Shown one piece after another: positions 1-5,211 of a stretch of DNA of 10,416 nucleotides. The notes below the pieces were generated by a model. The model was not told where the DNA came from. It ran no database searches and was given only the letters and a program-made list of their open reading frames with translations. The DNA comes from an uncultured Oscillospiraceae bacterium (GTDB lineage Bacteria > Bacillota > Clostridia > Oscillospirales > Oscillospiraceae): positions 1 to 10,416 of the forward strand of contig CAKUJL010000037.1 in the NCBI GenBank assembly GCA_934661715.1, read 5' to 3'. The position numbers and the translations under genes are program-made. Numbering within the stretch: the stretch's first letter is position 1; every line of letters begins with the position of its first letter.

Positions 1-790
1 CCACTGCACTGGCTGCCGCAACGTTCAGAGAATCCACGCCGTGGCCCATCGGGATGCGTACCGTGTAATCGCACGCGGCGATGGTCGAACCGGCAAGGCC
101 GTCTCCTTCCGCGCCCAGAACGATCGCGAGGCGGTCGATTTTTGTCAGCCGCTCGTCTCCGAGGGAAACGGAATCGTCCCGCAGGGCCATCGCGCAGGTA
201 GAAAAGCCCGCGTTTTTCAGAAGTTCCATGCCGCCCTGCGGCCAGAAGTCGAACGTGGCCCACGGGATCTGAAACACCGTTCCCATGCTCACGCGCACGG
301 CCCGGCGGGTCAGCGGATCGCAGCACGTGGGGGAAAGCAGCACCGCGTCCATGCCAAGCGCCGCCGCCGAGCGGAAGATGGCCCCGATGTTCGTCGCGTC
401 CACCACGCCCTCCAGAACCGCCACACGCCGCGCGTTTTGGATCACGTCCGCGGGCTTTTTGGGAGCGGGACGCCGCATCGCGCACAGAACGCCTCTTGTC
501 AGGGTGTAGCCGGTGAGTTCGGCCAGAACCTCACGCGGCGCGGTGTAGACCGGAACGTCCGGGCATTTTTGAAGAAGGGAAGCGGCGTCGCCGTCAATGT
601 GCCGCGCCTCCATCAAAAACGAGACGGGCTCCAGGCCAGTGTCCAGCGCCGTTGCGATGACCTTGGGGCTCTCGGCGATGAAAAGGCCCTTCACGGGCTC
701 CAGGCGGTTTCGCAGCTGCGCCTGCGTGAGTCTGGCGTACACGTCCAGCTCCGGCGCGTCCAGCGTTTTTAACTCGATGATCTTTGCCAT
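1..790 (-). CDS. SpoU/TrmH-family RNA 2'-O-methyltransferase (3' end cut by window edge)
   Basis: This protein should transfer a methyl group from S-adenosylmethionine to a ribose 2'-OH in rRNA or tRNA. 263 codons are present before the left edge. The three SpoU signature motifs are visible: NIGAIFRSA at residues 134-142, LGAEGDGL at 225-232, and IPM...VDSLNVAAASAV at 246-263. These form the trefoil-knot SAM site, so only a short C-terminus is missing. Residues 22-60 resemble the small N-terminal substrate-binding domain (GLFIAESPKVI at 35-45). The ATG at 790 follows CGGAGG with a good gap. The gene starts 13 nt after the MATE stop codon, and its Shine-Dalgarno nearly touches that stop, which points to co-transcription. 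The family is certain; the target nucleotide cannot be told from sequence. Family members include housekeeping modifiers and antibiotic-resistance enzymes. Confidence 0.93.
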   Translation of the reverse strand, partial: MAKIIELKTLDAPELDVYARLTQAQLRNRLEPVKGLFIAESPKVIATALDTGLEPVSFLMEARHIDGDAASLLQKCPDVPVYTAPREVLAELTGYTLTRGVLCAMRRPAPKKPADVIQNARRVAVLEGVVDATNIGAIFRSAAALGMDAVLLSPTCCDPLTRRAVRVSMGTVFQIPWATFDFWPQGGMELLKNAGFSTCAMALRDDSVSLGDERLTKIDRLAIVLGAEGDGLAGSTIAACDYTVRIPMGHGVDSLNVAAASAV

Positions 791-803
791 AGCATATCCT
801 CCG

Positions 804-2183
804 TCAGCCTAAATCCCCGGCTTCGCGCTCAAGCTGCAAAAGCGCCTTGCGGAACTGGCGCGAGAAGAGAATCGCGGTAAACGTCACGGCCAGCGTGTCT
901 GCAACAGGCTCTGCCATGTAGACGCCCATGACCTGATCGGAGATGAGGTGCGGCATGAGATAGATGAGCGGAATGAGCAGCACGAACTTGCGCACCACCG
1001 CCACGATGATCGAGCACGGCGCGTTGCCCATCGACACGAACGTCATCTGGCAGGCGATCTGGATGCCAAACAGCAGCATCACCGCGCAGTAGATGCGAAG
1101 GGCCTTCGCGCTAAAGACGATGAGCTCCTCATTCGGCGTAAAGATCGAGGCGAAGACCTGCGGGAAGAGCTGGATGCAGGCCCACAGAACGGTCGAATAA
1201 ACCAGAGACGCGGTTAATAGCAGCTTGAAGGTCTTCTTCACGCGTTCGGCGTTTTTTGCGCCGTAATTGTAGCTCAGAATCGGCTGAGCGCCTTGAGAAA
1301 GACCCTGCAAGGGAAGCATCGCAAACTGCATGACGCTGGTTAAGATCGTCATCGCGCCGACGGCAATGTCGCCGCCGTATTGAAGAAGCGACGTGTTGAA
1401 GCAGACCGAAATGACGCTTTCGCTGGCCTGCATGATAAAGCTGGCCGTGCCGAGCGCGACACAGGGAAGGAAGAATTTCGGGCGCAGGCGGATATTTTCG
1501 TTTTTGAGCCGCAGAAGCGTTTTCCTGCCGCGCAGGAAGGCACAAACCCACACGCACGACACGCCCTGCGACAAAATCGTCGCCAGCGCCGCGCCCCGAA
1601 CTCCCATGTGGAACACGAAGATAAAGAGCGGGTCTAACACAATGTTGCACACCGCGCCGATGAGAACGGTCAGCATACCGGTCTTCGCGAAGCCCTGCGC
1701 GGTGATGAACGCGTTCATGCCGAGGGTCAGCTGGACGAAGAGCGTGCCGATGGCGTAGACGTTCATGTAGCTGACCGCGTATTCGATCGTGTTTTCGCTC
1801 GCGCCGAAGGCCAGAAGAAGCGGCCGGTTAAAGAAAAGCAGCACCGCCGTCAGGATAAGAGAGACGATGACCTGAAGCGTAAAGCAGCTGCCGAGCGTTT
1901 TTTCCGCCGCGTCGTGGTCGTTTTTGCCCATGAAGATGGAGGCTCTGGGAGCGCCGCCGGTGCTGACGAGGGCTGCAAACGCGGAGACGATCATGATGAT
2001 CGGCAGGCACACGCCCACGCCCGTGAGAGCCAGAGACCCGTCTTCCGGCATGTGGCCGATGTAAATGCGGTCGACGATGTTATAGAGCATGTTGACCAGC
2101 TGCGCAATGACCGTGGGGACGGAGAGCCTGAAAAGAAGCTTTCCGACGGGCTCACGGCCCAGAAATGTTTTGTCCTGATTCAT
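804..2183 (-). CDS. MATE-family multidrug efflux transporter (MepA-like)
   Basis: A 459-residue integral membrane protein, the usual length for a MATE exporter with 12 membrane helices. MATE pumps expel cationic drugs and dyes using Na+ or H+ gradients. The N-terminus has the family pattern: LFRLSVPTVIAQLVNMLYN (first helix) followed by IVDRIYIGH, then GVGVCLPI and STGGAPRASIFMGKND. This loop resembles the MepA branch. A second copy of the fold is visible later, around MQFAMLPLQGLSQGAQPILS and YNYGAKN. The ATG at 2181-2183 overlaps the TGA of the marR gene (ATGA), so translation is probably coupled; a GAAAGG stretch lies just upstream. A MarR-MATE pair matches the MepR-MepA arrangement of Staphylococcus aureus, in which the repressor controls the pump. 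Substrates cannot be predicted. Confidence 0.95.
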   Translation of the reverse strand: MNQDKTFLGREPVGKLLFRLSVPTVIAQLVNMLYNIVDRIYIGHMPEDGSLALTGVGVCLPIIMIVSAFAALVSTGGAPRASIFMGKNDHDAAEKTLGSCFTLQVIVSLILTAVLLFFNRPLLLAFGASENTIEYAVSYMNVYAIGTLFVQLTLGMNAFITAQGFAKTGMLTVLIGAVCNIVLDPLFIFVFHMGVRGAALATILSQGVSCVWVCAFLRGRKTLLRLKNENIRLRPKFFLPCVALGTASFIMQASESVISVCFNTSLLQYGGDIAVGAMTILTSVMQFAMLPLQGLSQGAQPILSYNYGAKNAERVKKTFKLLLTASLVYSTVLWACIQLFPQVFASIFTPNEELIVFSAKALRIYCAVMLLFGIQIACQMTFVSMGNAPCSIIVAVVRKFVLLIPLIYLMPHLISDQVMGVYMAEPVADTLAVTFTAILFSRQFRKALLQLEREAGDLG

Positions 2184-2653
2184 TGTGTACTGCCTTTCTT
2201 TTCGGGTGTATTCTGCGCGGCGCGCTCCAGATTCTGCGAAATGGTTTCCATGCAGCGGGCAAAGACCGAAAGCTCGTCTTCGCTCAGCCCCTGCGCCAGC
2301 GTCTGCGCAAACGATTCCTGCATGGCTTTGCCCTGGGCGATGATGGGCGCGGCCTTTTCGGTCGGCACGAGACGAAGCTTCCGCCGGTCGCCGGGGACGG
2401 TCTTTCGTTCGAGCAGGCCTAGCGTGGCAAGCGTGTCGACGTGCAGCGAGACGATGCCGGGCTTGAACCTGCGCAGGGCGCAGATGTCCTTTGCGGTGTT
2501 ATTTTCGGGGTTGTTCGCCAGAAACAGCAGAATCTCTGCCGCCGTCTGCGGGATGGAGAACGCGCGGCTCAGCGGCTGCATGGCGGTCTCGTAGGCGTCC
2601 ATGAGGCGCTTGGCCTGCGCCTGAAGCCGGGCCGCGGTCGGAAAATAGTCCAT
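2180..2653 (-). CDS. MarR-family transcriptional repressor, first gene of the efflux operon
   Basis: A 157-residue winged-helix regulator of normal MarR length. Residues 54-80 (TAKDICALRRFKPGIVSLHV and on) form the helix-turn-helix, and VPGDRRKLRLVPT (86-98) is the classic MarR wing with Asp-Arg-Arg. Flanking helices at 1-35 and 100-145 would form the dimer interface. The start at 2653 is chosen because AGGAGG lies 8 nt upstream. The in-frame ATG at 2698 lies upstream of the predicted transcription start, so it should not be in the mRNA. By analogy with MepR and MarR the protein should repress its own operon and release DNA when it binds a drug-like ligand. The palindrome at 2678-2691 is the likely operator. 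The inducing compound is unknown. Confidence 0.93.
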   Translation of the reverse strand: MDYFPTAARLQAQAKRLMDAYETAMQPLSRAFSIPQTAAEILLFLANNPENNTAKDICALRRFKPGIVSLHVDTLATLGLLERKTVPGDRRKLRLVPTEKAAPIIAQGKAMQESFAQTLAQGLSEDELSVFARCMETISQNLERAAQNTPEKKGSTQ

Positions 2654-2677
2654 GCAAGCTTCCTCCTGAATTAAACT

Positions 2678-2691
2678 GTTCAATTTTGAAC
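2678..2691 (-). promoter_or_regulatory. Probable MarR operator (palindrome at the transcription start)
   Basis: GTTCAATTTTGAAC is a perfect 6-bp inverted repeat (GTTCAA/TTGAAC) with a 2-nt centre. With mismatches the dyad extends over about 32 bp (2669-2700). It begins at the predicted +1 (about 2691) and runs into the leader, so a bound dimer would block RNA polymerase. Size and symmetry fit MarR proteins. Assignment to the adjacent regulator is inferred from position. Confidence 0.7.
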
Positions 2692-2697
2692 AATTCA

Positions 2698-2725
2698 ATT
2701 ATAATCAAAAACTGCCGCTTGTCAA
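2698..2725 (-). promoter_or_regulatory. Promoter of the marR-MATE-SpoU operon
   Basis: On the minus strand, TTGACA (2720-2725) and TATAAT (2698-2703) are both perfect sigma-A hexamers, 16 bp apart. Predicted start is about 2691. Such a strong promoter fits an operon held down by a repressor. Confidence 0.85.
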
Positions 2726-2735
2726 GGCCGGAAAT

Positions 2736-2766
2736 AAAAAAATTCCCGTCCGGTGAAAGACGGGAA
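2736..2766 (-). terminator. Rho-independent terminator of thiN
   Basis: Stem TTCCCGTC/GACGGGAA (2743-2750 with 2759-2766), 8-nt loop, followed on the minus strand by seven T residues (2736-2742). It lies 5 nt after the thiN stop codon and just before the marR promoter, insulating the two units. Confidence 0.9.
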
Positions 2767-2771
2767 ACGTG

Positions 2772-3386
2772 CTATTTTTTTGCGTGCAGGATCAGAAGAA
2801 TGCCGTCTGCGCAGGAGATCCTCGCCGTGCCCTCCCACTCGTTGCTCACGCCGACGGGGAAGGTGTTGGTGACGGTCTTTCCGTGCAGGGGATACTTGAC
2901 GCCGGAGATACAGACGTTCTGTACCTCGTCCGTCAGCGCCAGCACCGAAAGGGAATACCCCGGCATGGGCGGAATTTCCGTTTCACCGTTCGATAAAAGA
3001 ACCAGCCGCGCCGATTCGCCCCAGAGCTCTGCCGATACGCCGTGTGCGCACGCAAAGCTGAGAGCCTGCAAATTCCCGAGCAGATGGTCGAGCCTGCCGC
3101 CCAATGCGCAGTAGAGCCGGATTTTCGCAAACCCCCTTGATACGGCCCAGCGGACGGCGGCCATCGTGTCCGTGTCGTCCTTTTCAACCGGCAGATCGAG
3201 GATCGGAATGTCCCGCGGCACGGGGCCGTCGTAGGAATCGAAATCGCCGACGAGAAGGTCGGGCCGGACACCGGCGTTTTTCGCGTAGGCGTAGCCCTTG
3301 TCGCAGGCGATGATAAAATCGGCGGCGTCGATACCTGGGAGGATATCCTCCTGCCCGCCGGAAAGGATGGCGCAAAGCGTTTTCAT
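2772..3386 (-). CDS. thiN: Thiamine pyrophosphokinase (ThiN type)
   Basis: This enzyme transfers pyrophosphate from ATP to thiamine, giving the cofactor thiamine diphosphate, and is needed for thiamine salvage. The 204-residue length is normal for bacterial ThiN. Family motifs occur in order: ACDKGYAYA (27-35), PDLLVGDFDS (42-51, with the Mg/ATP-binding aspartates), LPVEKDDTDT (65-74), GGRLDHLLGN (96-105), and in the C-terminal beta-sandwich GVKYPL (162-167) and SNEW (181-184), part of the thiamine pocket. The ATG at 3386 follows GGAGG with only a 4-nt gap. The gene stands alone between two terminators, so it probably uses the promoter at 3439-3466. No TPP riboswitch is visible upstream; the leader instead holds one GC-rich hairpin. 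Confidence 0.95.
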   Translation of the reverse strand: MKTLCAILSGGQEDILPGIDAADFIIACDKGYAYAKNAGVRPDLLVGDFDSYDGPVPRDIPILDLPVEKDDTDTMAAVRWAVSRGFAKIRLYCALGGRLDHLLGNLQALSFACAHGVSAELWGESARLVLLSNGETEIPPMPGYSLSVLALTDEVQNVCISGVKYPLHGKTVTNTFPVGVSNEWEGTARISCADGILLILHAKK

Positions 3387-3395
3387 GGGGCCTCC

Positions 3396-3428
3396 AAAAA
3401 AATGCGGGACTGCGGGGAGGCAGTCCCG
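3396..3428 (-). terminator. Hairpin plus T-run after the ferredoxin-like gene, also in the thiN leader
   Basis: Minus-strand stem CGGGACTGC/GCAGTCCCG (9 bp, 3405-3413 with 3420-3428) with a 6-nt loop, then CA and seven T (3396-3402). This is a textbook intrinsic terminator for the upstream ferredoxin gene. The T-run is immediately followed by the thiN Shine-Dalgarno, so any transcript from the promoter at 3439-3466 carries the hairpin in its 5' leader. Confidence 0.85.
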
Positions 3429-3438
3429 GAATGCGTTT

Positions 3439-3466
3439 ATTCTATCACAGGTTTGGGCAAAATCAA
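3439..3466 (-). promoter_or_regulatory. Candidate thiN promoter
   Basis: On the minus strand, TTGATT (3461-3466) and TAGAAT (3439-3444) are spaced 16 bp apart, matching consensus at 4/6 and 5/6. The -35 overlaps the stop codon of the ferredoxin gene. Predicted start is about 3432, only about 4 nt before the leader hairpin. Confidence 0.5.
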
Positions 3467-4164
3467 GCTTCGCTGGACAAAATATTACCGTCGATGGAGA
3501 ATGTCACCACGCGAAGGGGAAGCGCCTTTCCGCTTTCCGCAATGGCCTTTTTTGCCGCGAATTCGAGCCCGCCGCAGCAGGGAACCTCCATGCGCAGAAG
3601 CGTGACGCTTTTTACGTTGTTGGAGGATACAATCGCGCCGAGCTTCTGGCTGTAGTCGATGGCGTCGAGCTTCGGACAGCCGATGAGCGTGATTTTCCCG
3701 CGCATGAATTCCTCGTGGACATTGGCATACGCGTAGGCCGTGCAGTCGGCGGCAATGAGAAGGTCCGCACCGTCAAAATACGGCGCGTTCACGGGCGCGA
3801 GCTTGATCTGACACGGCCACTGGGCAAGACGCGACGGACGTTTTTCCGCGTCTGCGGGCGCAGCCTCTTCGGACGGCTTGTGCATCTGCCGCAGCTGCGC
3901 ACCGGGACAGCCGGTATGTGCGGCCTTGTGCGCCTTCGCGGCCAGAACGGCAGCTTCGTTATACGCGGGCGCTTCGCGCTCGACAAAGTGAATCGCGTCT
4001 ACAGGACACGCCGGAAGACAGTCGCCGAGTCCGTCGCAGTAGTCCTCGCGCATGAGCTTTGCCTTGCCGTTTACCATCGCAATCGCGCCTTCGTGGCACG
4101 CCTTTGCGCACGCGCCGCAGCCGTTGCAGCGTTCTTCGTCGATCTGAATAATTCTACGTTTCAT
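3463..4164 (-). CDS. Ferredoxin-like iron-sulfur protein with Cys-rich C-terminal domain
   Basis: A 233-residue protein, probably cytoplasmic, likely for electron transfer; its partner is unknown. Residues 10-57 form a two-cluster ferredoxin domain. Cluster I has all four ligands (C13, C16, C19, C23). Cluster II has C43, C49 and C53-Pro, but the second ligand position is Leu46 (YCDGLGDCLPACP). Residues 65-115 include an Ala/Lys/Glu-rich linker. The C-terminal part (116-233) holds more cysteines: WPC (118), ADCTAYAYANVH (C141), GCPKLD (C163) and EVPCCGG (C196, C197). I recall similar proteins in anaerobic Clostridia, sometimes linked to hybrid-cluster-protein (hcp) genes, but no hcp is visible here. 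The ATG at 4164 is chosen because GGAG lies 8 nt upstream; the in-frame ATG at 4212 would lie upstream of the predicted transcription start. Confidence 0.85.
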   Translation of the reverse strand: MKRRIIQIDEERCNGCGACAKACHEGAIAMVNGKAKLMREDYCDGLGDCLPACPVDAIHFVEREAPAYNEAAVLAAKAHKAAHTGCPGAQLRQMHKPSEEAAPADAEKRPSRLAQWPCQIKLAPVNAPYFDGADLLIAADCTAYAYANVHEEFMRGKITLIGCPKLDAIDYSQKLGAIVSSNNVKSVTLLRMEVPCCGGLEFAAKKAIAESGKALPLRVVTFSIDGNILSSEA

Positions 4165-4195
4165 GAAAACCACTCCGTTCCTTTGTTCTGGCGTC

Positions 4196-4201
4196 AGTAT
4201 A
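4196..4201 (-). promoter_or_regulatory. Candidate -10 element of the ferredoxin-like gene
   Basis: TATACT on the minus strand (5/6 to consensus), predicted start about 4189, leader about 25 nt. With a 17-bp spacer the -35 would be CGGATT, which matches only 2/6, as in promoters that depend on an activator. Confidence 0.5.
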
Positions 4202-4223
4202 GCAGAGCTCATGCGCTAAATCC

Positions 4224-4237
4224 GTTGGAGTTCCAAC
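4224..4237 (-). promoter_or_regulatory. Perfect 14-bp palindrome upstream of the ferredoxin-like gene
   Basis: GTTGGAGTTCCAAC: 6-bp arms with a 2-nt centre, minus-strand reading GTTGGAACTCCAAC. It is centred about 41.5 bp before the predicted start, the position used by class II activators of the Crp/Fnr family. It overlaps the -35 region, so a repressor is equally possible. No T-run follows on the plus strand to make it a terminator. Confidence 0.5.
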
Positions 4238-4257
4238 AAAAAAGACGGAAAATTTTG

Positions 4258-4289
4258 AAAAAAACCGCCGCACCGGGAAGATGCGGCGG
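4258..4289 (-). terminator. Rho-independent terminator of xpt
   Basis: Minus-strand stem ACCGCCGCA/TGCGGCGGT (9 bp, 4263-4271 with 4281-4289), 9-nt loop, followed by six T. It starts 15 nt after the xpt stop codon. Confidence 0.92.
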
Positions 4290-4303
4290 TATGTGAAATC
4301 CAA

Positions 4304-4879
4304 TCAGTCCTCGCGGAAGATGATGCCGTTTTCGTCGGCCTTTTCGATGACGGCCAGCGCATGGTAGTTGACGCCCATGTTGCGCAGACGGTCGCCGCCG
4401 CCCTGGAAGCCCTTTTCGATCGCGATGCCGACGCCGATGAGCTCTGCGCCTGCCTGCTCGACGAGCTCACAAAGACCGCGCACAGCCTCGCCGTTTGCCA
4501 TGAAGTCGTCGAGAATGAGCACGTGGTTGTCCTTTGTCAGCCACTCCTTGGAGAGGATCTGCGTGACCTTCTTTTTATAGGTGTAGGAATAAATCTCGCT
4601 CTGGTAGAGGCCGCCTTCGATGTTGTCGCTCTTGGCCTTCTTCGCGAAGACCATCGGAAGACCGTACCGGTACGCGCAGATCGCGGCCAGCGCGATGCCG
4701 CTTGCCTCGGCGGTGAGGACGAGGTCGACCTTGGAAAGGTCAAACAGCTTCGCAAACTCGTCGGCGATGTCCGCCATCAGCTTGCAGTCGATGCGGTGGT
4801 TCAGAAAACCGTCGACCTTAACGATATTGCCGGGTAAAACCTTGCCTTCTTTCAAGATCCGCTCTTTGAGTTCCTGCAT
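4304..4879 (-). CDS. xpt: Xanthine phosphoribosyltransferase
   Basis: Converts xanthine and PRPP to XMP in purine salvage, in the cytoplasm. The 191-residue length matches Gram-positive Xpt. Visible motifs are VDGFLNHRID (22-31), LTAEASGIALA (55-65), and the PRPP-binding loop VLILDDFMANGEA (120-132). That loop has the DD-x-x-A-x-G form typical of Xpt and PurR-like enzymes. IEKGFQGGGDRL (154-165) is a further family block. The start at 4879 follows GGGAGG with a 5-nt gap; the frame stays open upstream, but that stretch is the riboswitch. The gene is preceded by a guanine-class purine riboswitch, the usual control of xpt in Firmicutes, so it should be switched off when guanine is plentiful. In many Firmicutes xpt is followed by a xanthine permease gene; here a terminator follows directly. 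Confidence 0.95.
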   Translation of the reverse strand: MQELKERILKEGKVLPGNIVKVDGFLNHRIDCKLMADIADEFAKLFDLSKVDLVLTAEASGIALAAICAYRYGLPMVFAKKAKSDNIEGGLYQSEIYSYTYKKKVTQILSKEWLTKDNHVLILDDFMANGEAVRGLCELVEQAGAELIGVGIAIEKGFQGGGDRLRNMGVNYHALAVIEKADENGIIFRED

Positions 4880-4903
4880 AAAAACCTCCCAAATAATAAA
4901 GGC

Positions 4904-4962
4904 GGCAAGAGATACATCTCCTACTGCCAATTCACAAAGCCGCGCCAGATAAACCCCGCGGC
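4904..4962 (-). promoter_or_regulatory. Expression platform of the guanine riboswitch (two hairpins)
   Basis: Two minus-strand hairpins follow the aptamer. The first is GCCGCG/CGCGGC (4957-4962 with 4939-4944), with a 12-nt loop and only TTTGTG after it. The second (4904-4928) has outer stem GGCA/TGCC and inner GAGA/TCTC, followed by GCCTTTATTATTT and then the xpt Shine-Dalgarno. The second is the better terminator candidate, though its T-run is interrupted. Its 5' arm lies in ATTGGCA (4925-4931), which is fully complementary to TGCCAAT (5029-5035) in the 5' strand of aptamer stem P1. Confidence 0.6.
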
Positions 4963-4969
4963 AAAATGT

Positions 4970-5033
4970 CCAATAGTCGCAGCTGCGGCGCTGCGGTAGA
5001 AACATCCGGGCCATCCATCCGGACCTATATTGG
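4970..5033 (-). promoter_or_regulatory. Purine riboswitch aptamer, guanine class
   Basis: The minus strand reads as a purine aptamer. P1 is CCAATA/TATTGG (5028-5033 with 4970-4975). P2 is TCCGG/CCGGA around a loop ending in TGGATGG. The invariant J2/3 sequence GTTTCTACC is intact. P3 is CGCAGC/GCTGCG around GCCGCA. GACTAT then closes into P1. The C in GACTAT is the nucleotide that pairs with the ligand; C specifies guanine or hypoxanthine and U would specify adenine. Loop L2 GG and loop L3 CC can make the expected loop-loop pairs. L3 is a little shorter than in the Bacillus subtilis xpt aptamer. It should repress xpt when guanine binds. Confidence 0.92.
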
Positions 5034-5047
5034 CAACACGCTGTTTT

Positions 5048-5078
5048 GCACGCTGTCCGCATGGAACGAACAGCGCAC
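5048..5078 (-). other. 5'-terminal stem-loop of the xpt leader
   Basis: Minus-strand GTGCGCTGTTCG/CGGACAGCGTGC can form 12 pairs (three of them G-U) around a 7-nt loop. It starts about 8 nt from the predicted transcription start and ends 14 nt before the aptamer. It is not part of the known purine aptamer. A role in protecting the 5' end or helping the aptamer fold is an inference. Confidence 0.6.
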
Positions 5079-5092
5079 GTTTTTGTACCTTG

Positions 5093-5121
5093 ATGCTATC
5101 ATTTCTGACGCCTTTCGTCAA
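5093..5121 (-). promoter_or_regulatory. Promoter of the xpt leader
   Basis: Minus strand: TTGACG (5116-5121), 17-bp spacer, TAGCAT (5093-5098), with a TG one base before the -10 (extended -10). Predicted start is about 5086, giving a leader of about 207 nt that contains the whole riboswitch. Confidence 0.65.
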
Positions 5122-5164
5122 GAGGCGCGGCGGGAAAAAAGGGAACAAAAATTCGGCAGAAACG

Positions 5165-5198
5165 AAATAAATATGCGGCAAGTTGCCCTGCCGCGTAT
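5165..5198 (-). terminator. Terminator of hpt
   Basis: Minus-strand stem ATACGCGGCA/TGCCGCATAT (10 pairs, one G-U; 5189-5198 with 5171-5180), 8-nt loop, followed by a T-rich but interrupted run (TTATTT). It starts 14 nt after the hpt stop codon and separates hpt from the riboswitch-controlled xpt unit. Confidence 0.7.
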
Positions 5199-5211
5199 TT
5201 CTGCTATTTAT

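Noticed and set aside
41..772. 243-codon open frame on the plus strand
   Set aside because: It is antisense to the SpoU methyltransferase, which has clear motifs and a ribosome-binding site. The frame is Arg/His-rich, as expected from the complement of GC-rich coding DNA, and has no recognisable domain.
2654..2698. 15-residue N-terminal extension of MarR
   Set aside because: Its start codon lies upstream of the predicted transcription start and the stretch contains the operator and the Shine-Dalgarno of the internal ATG.
2686..3114. 142-codon open frame on the plus strand over the marR-thiN gap
   Set aside because: It runs through the marR promoter, the thiN terminator and antisense to thiN. 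It has no ribosome-binding site.
3298..4296. 332-codon open frame on the plus strand
   Set aside because: It lies antisense to thiN and the ferredoxin-like gene and crosses a terminator and two promoters. There is no ribosome-binding site or recognisable motif.
4304..5062. Longer xpt reading frame of 252 codons
   Set aside because: The extra 61 codons lie in the riboswitch and its hairpins, and no homologous N-terminal extension is known for Xpt. The ATG at 4879 has a strong Shine-Dalgarno.
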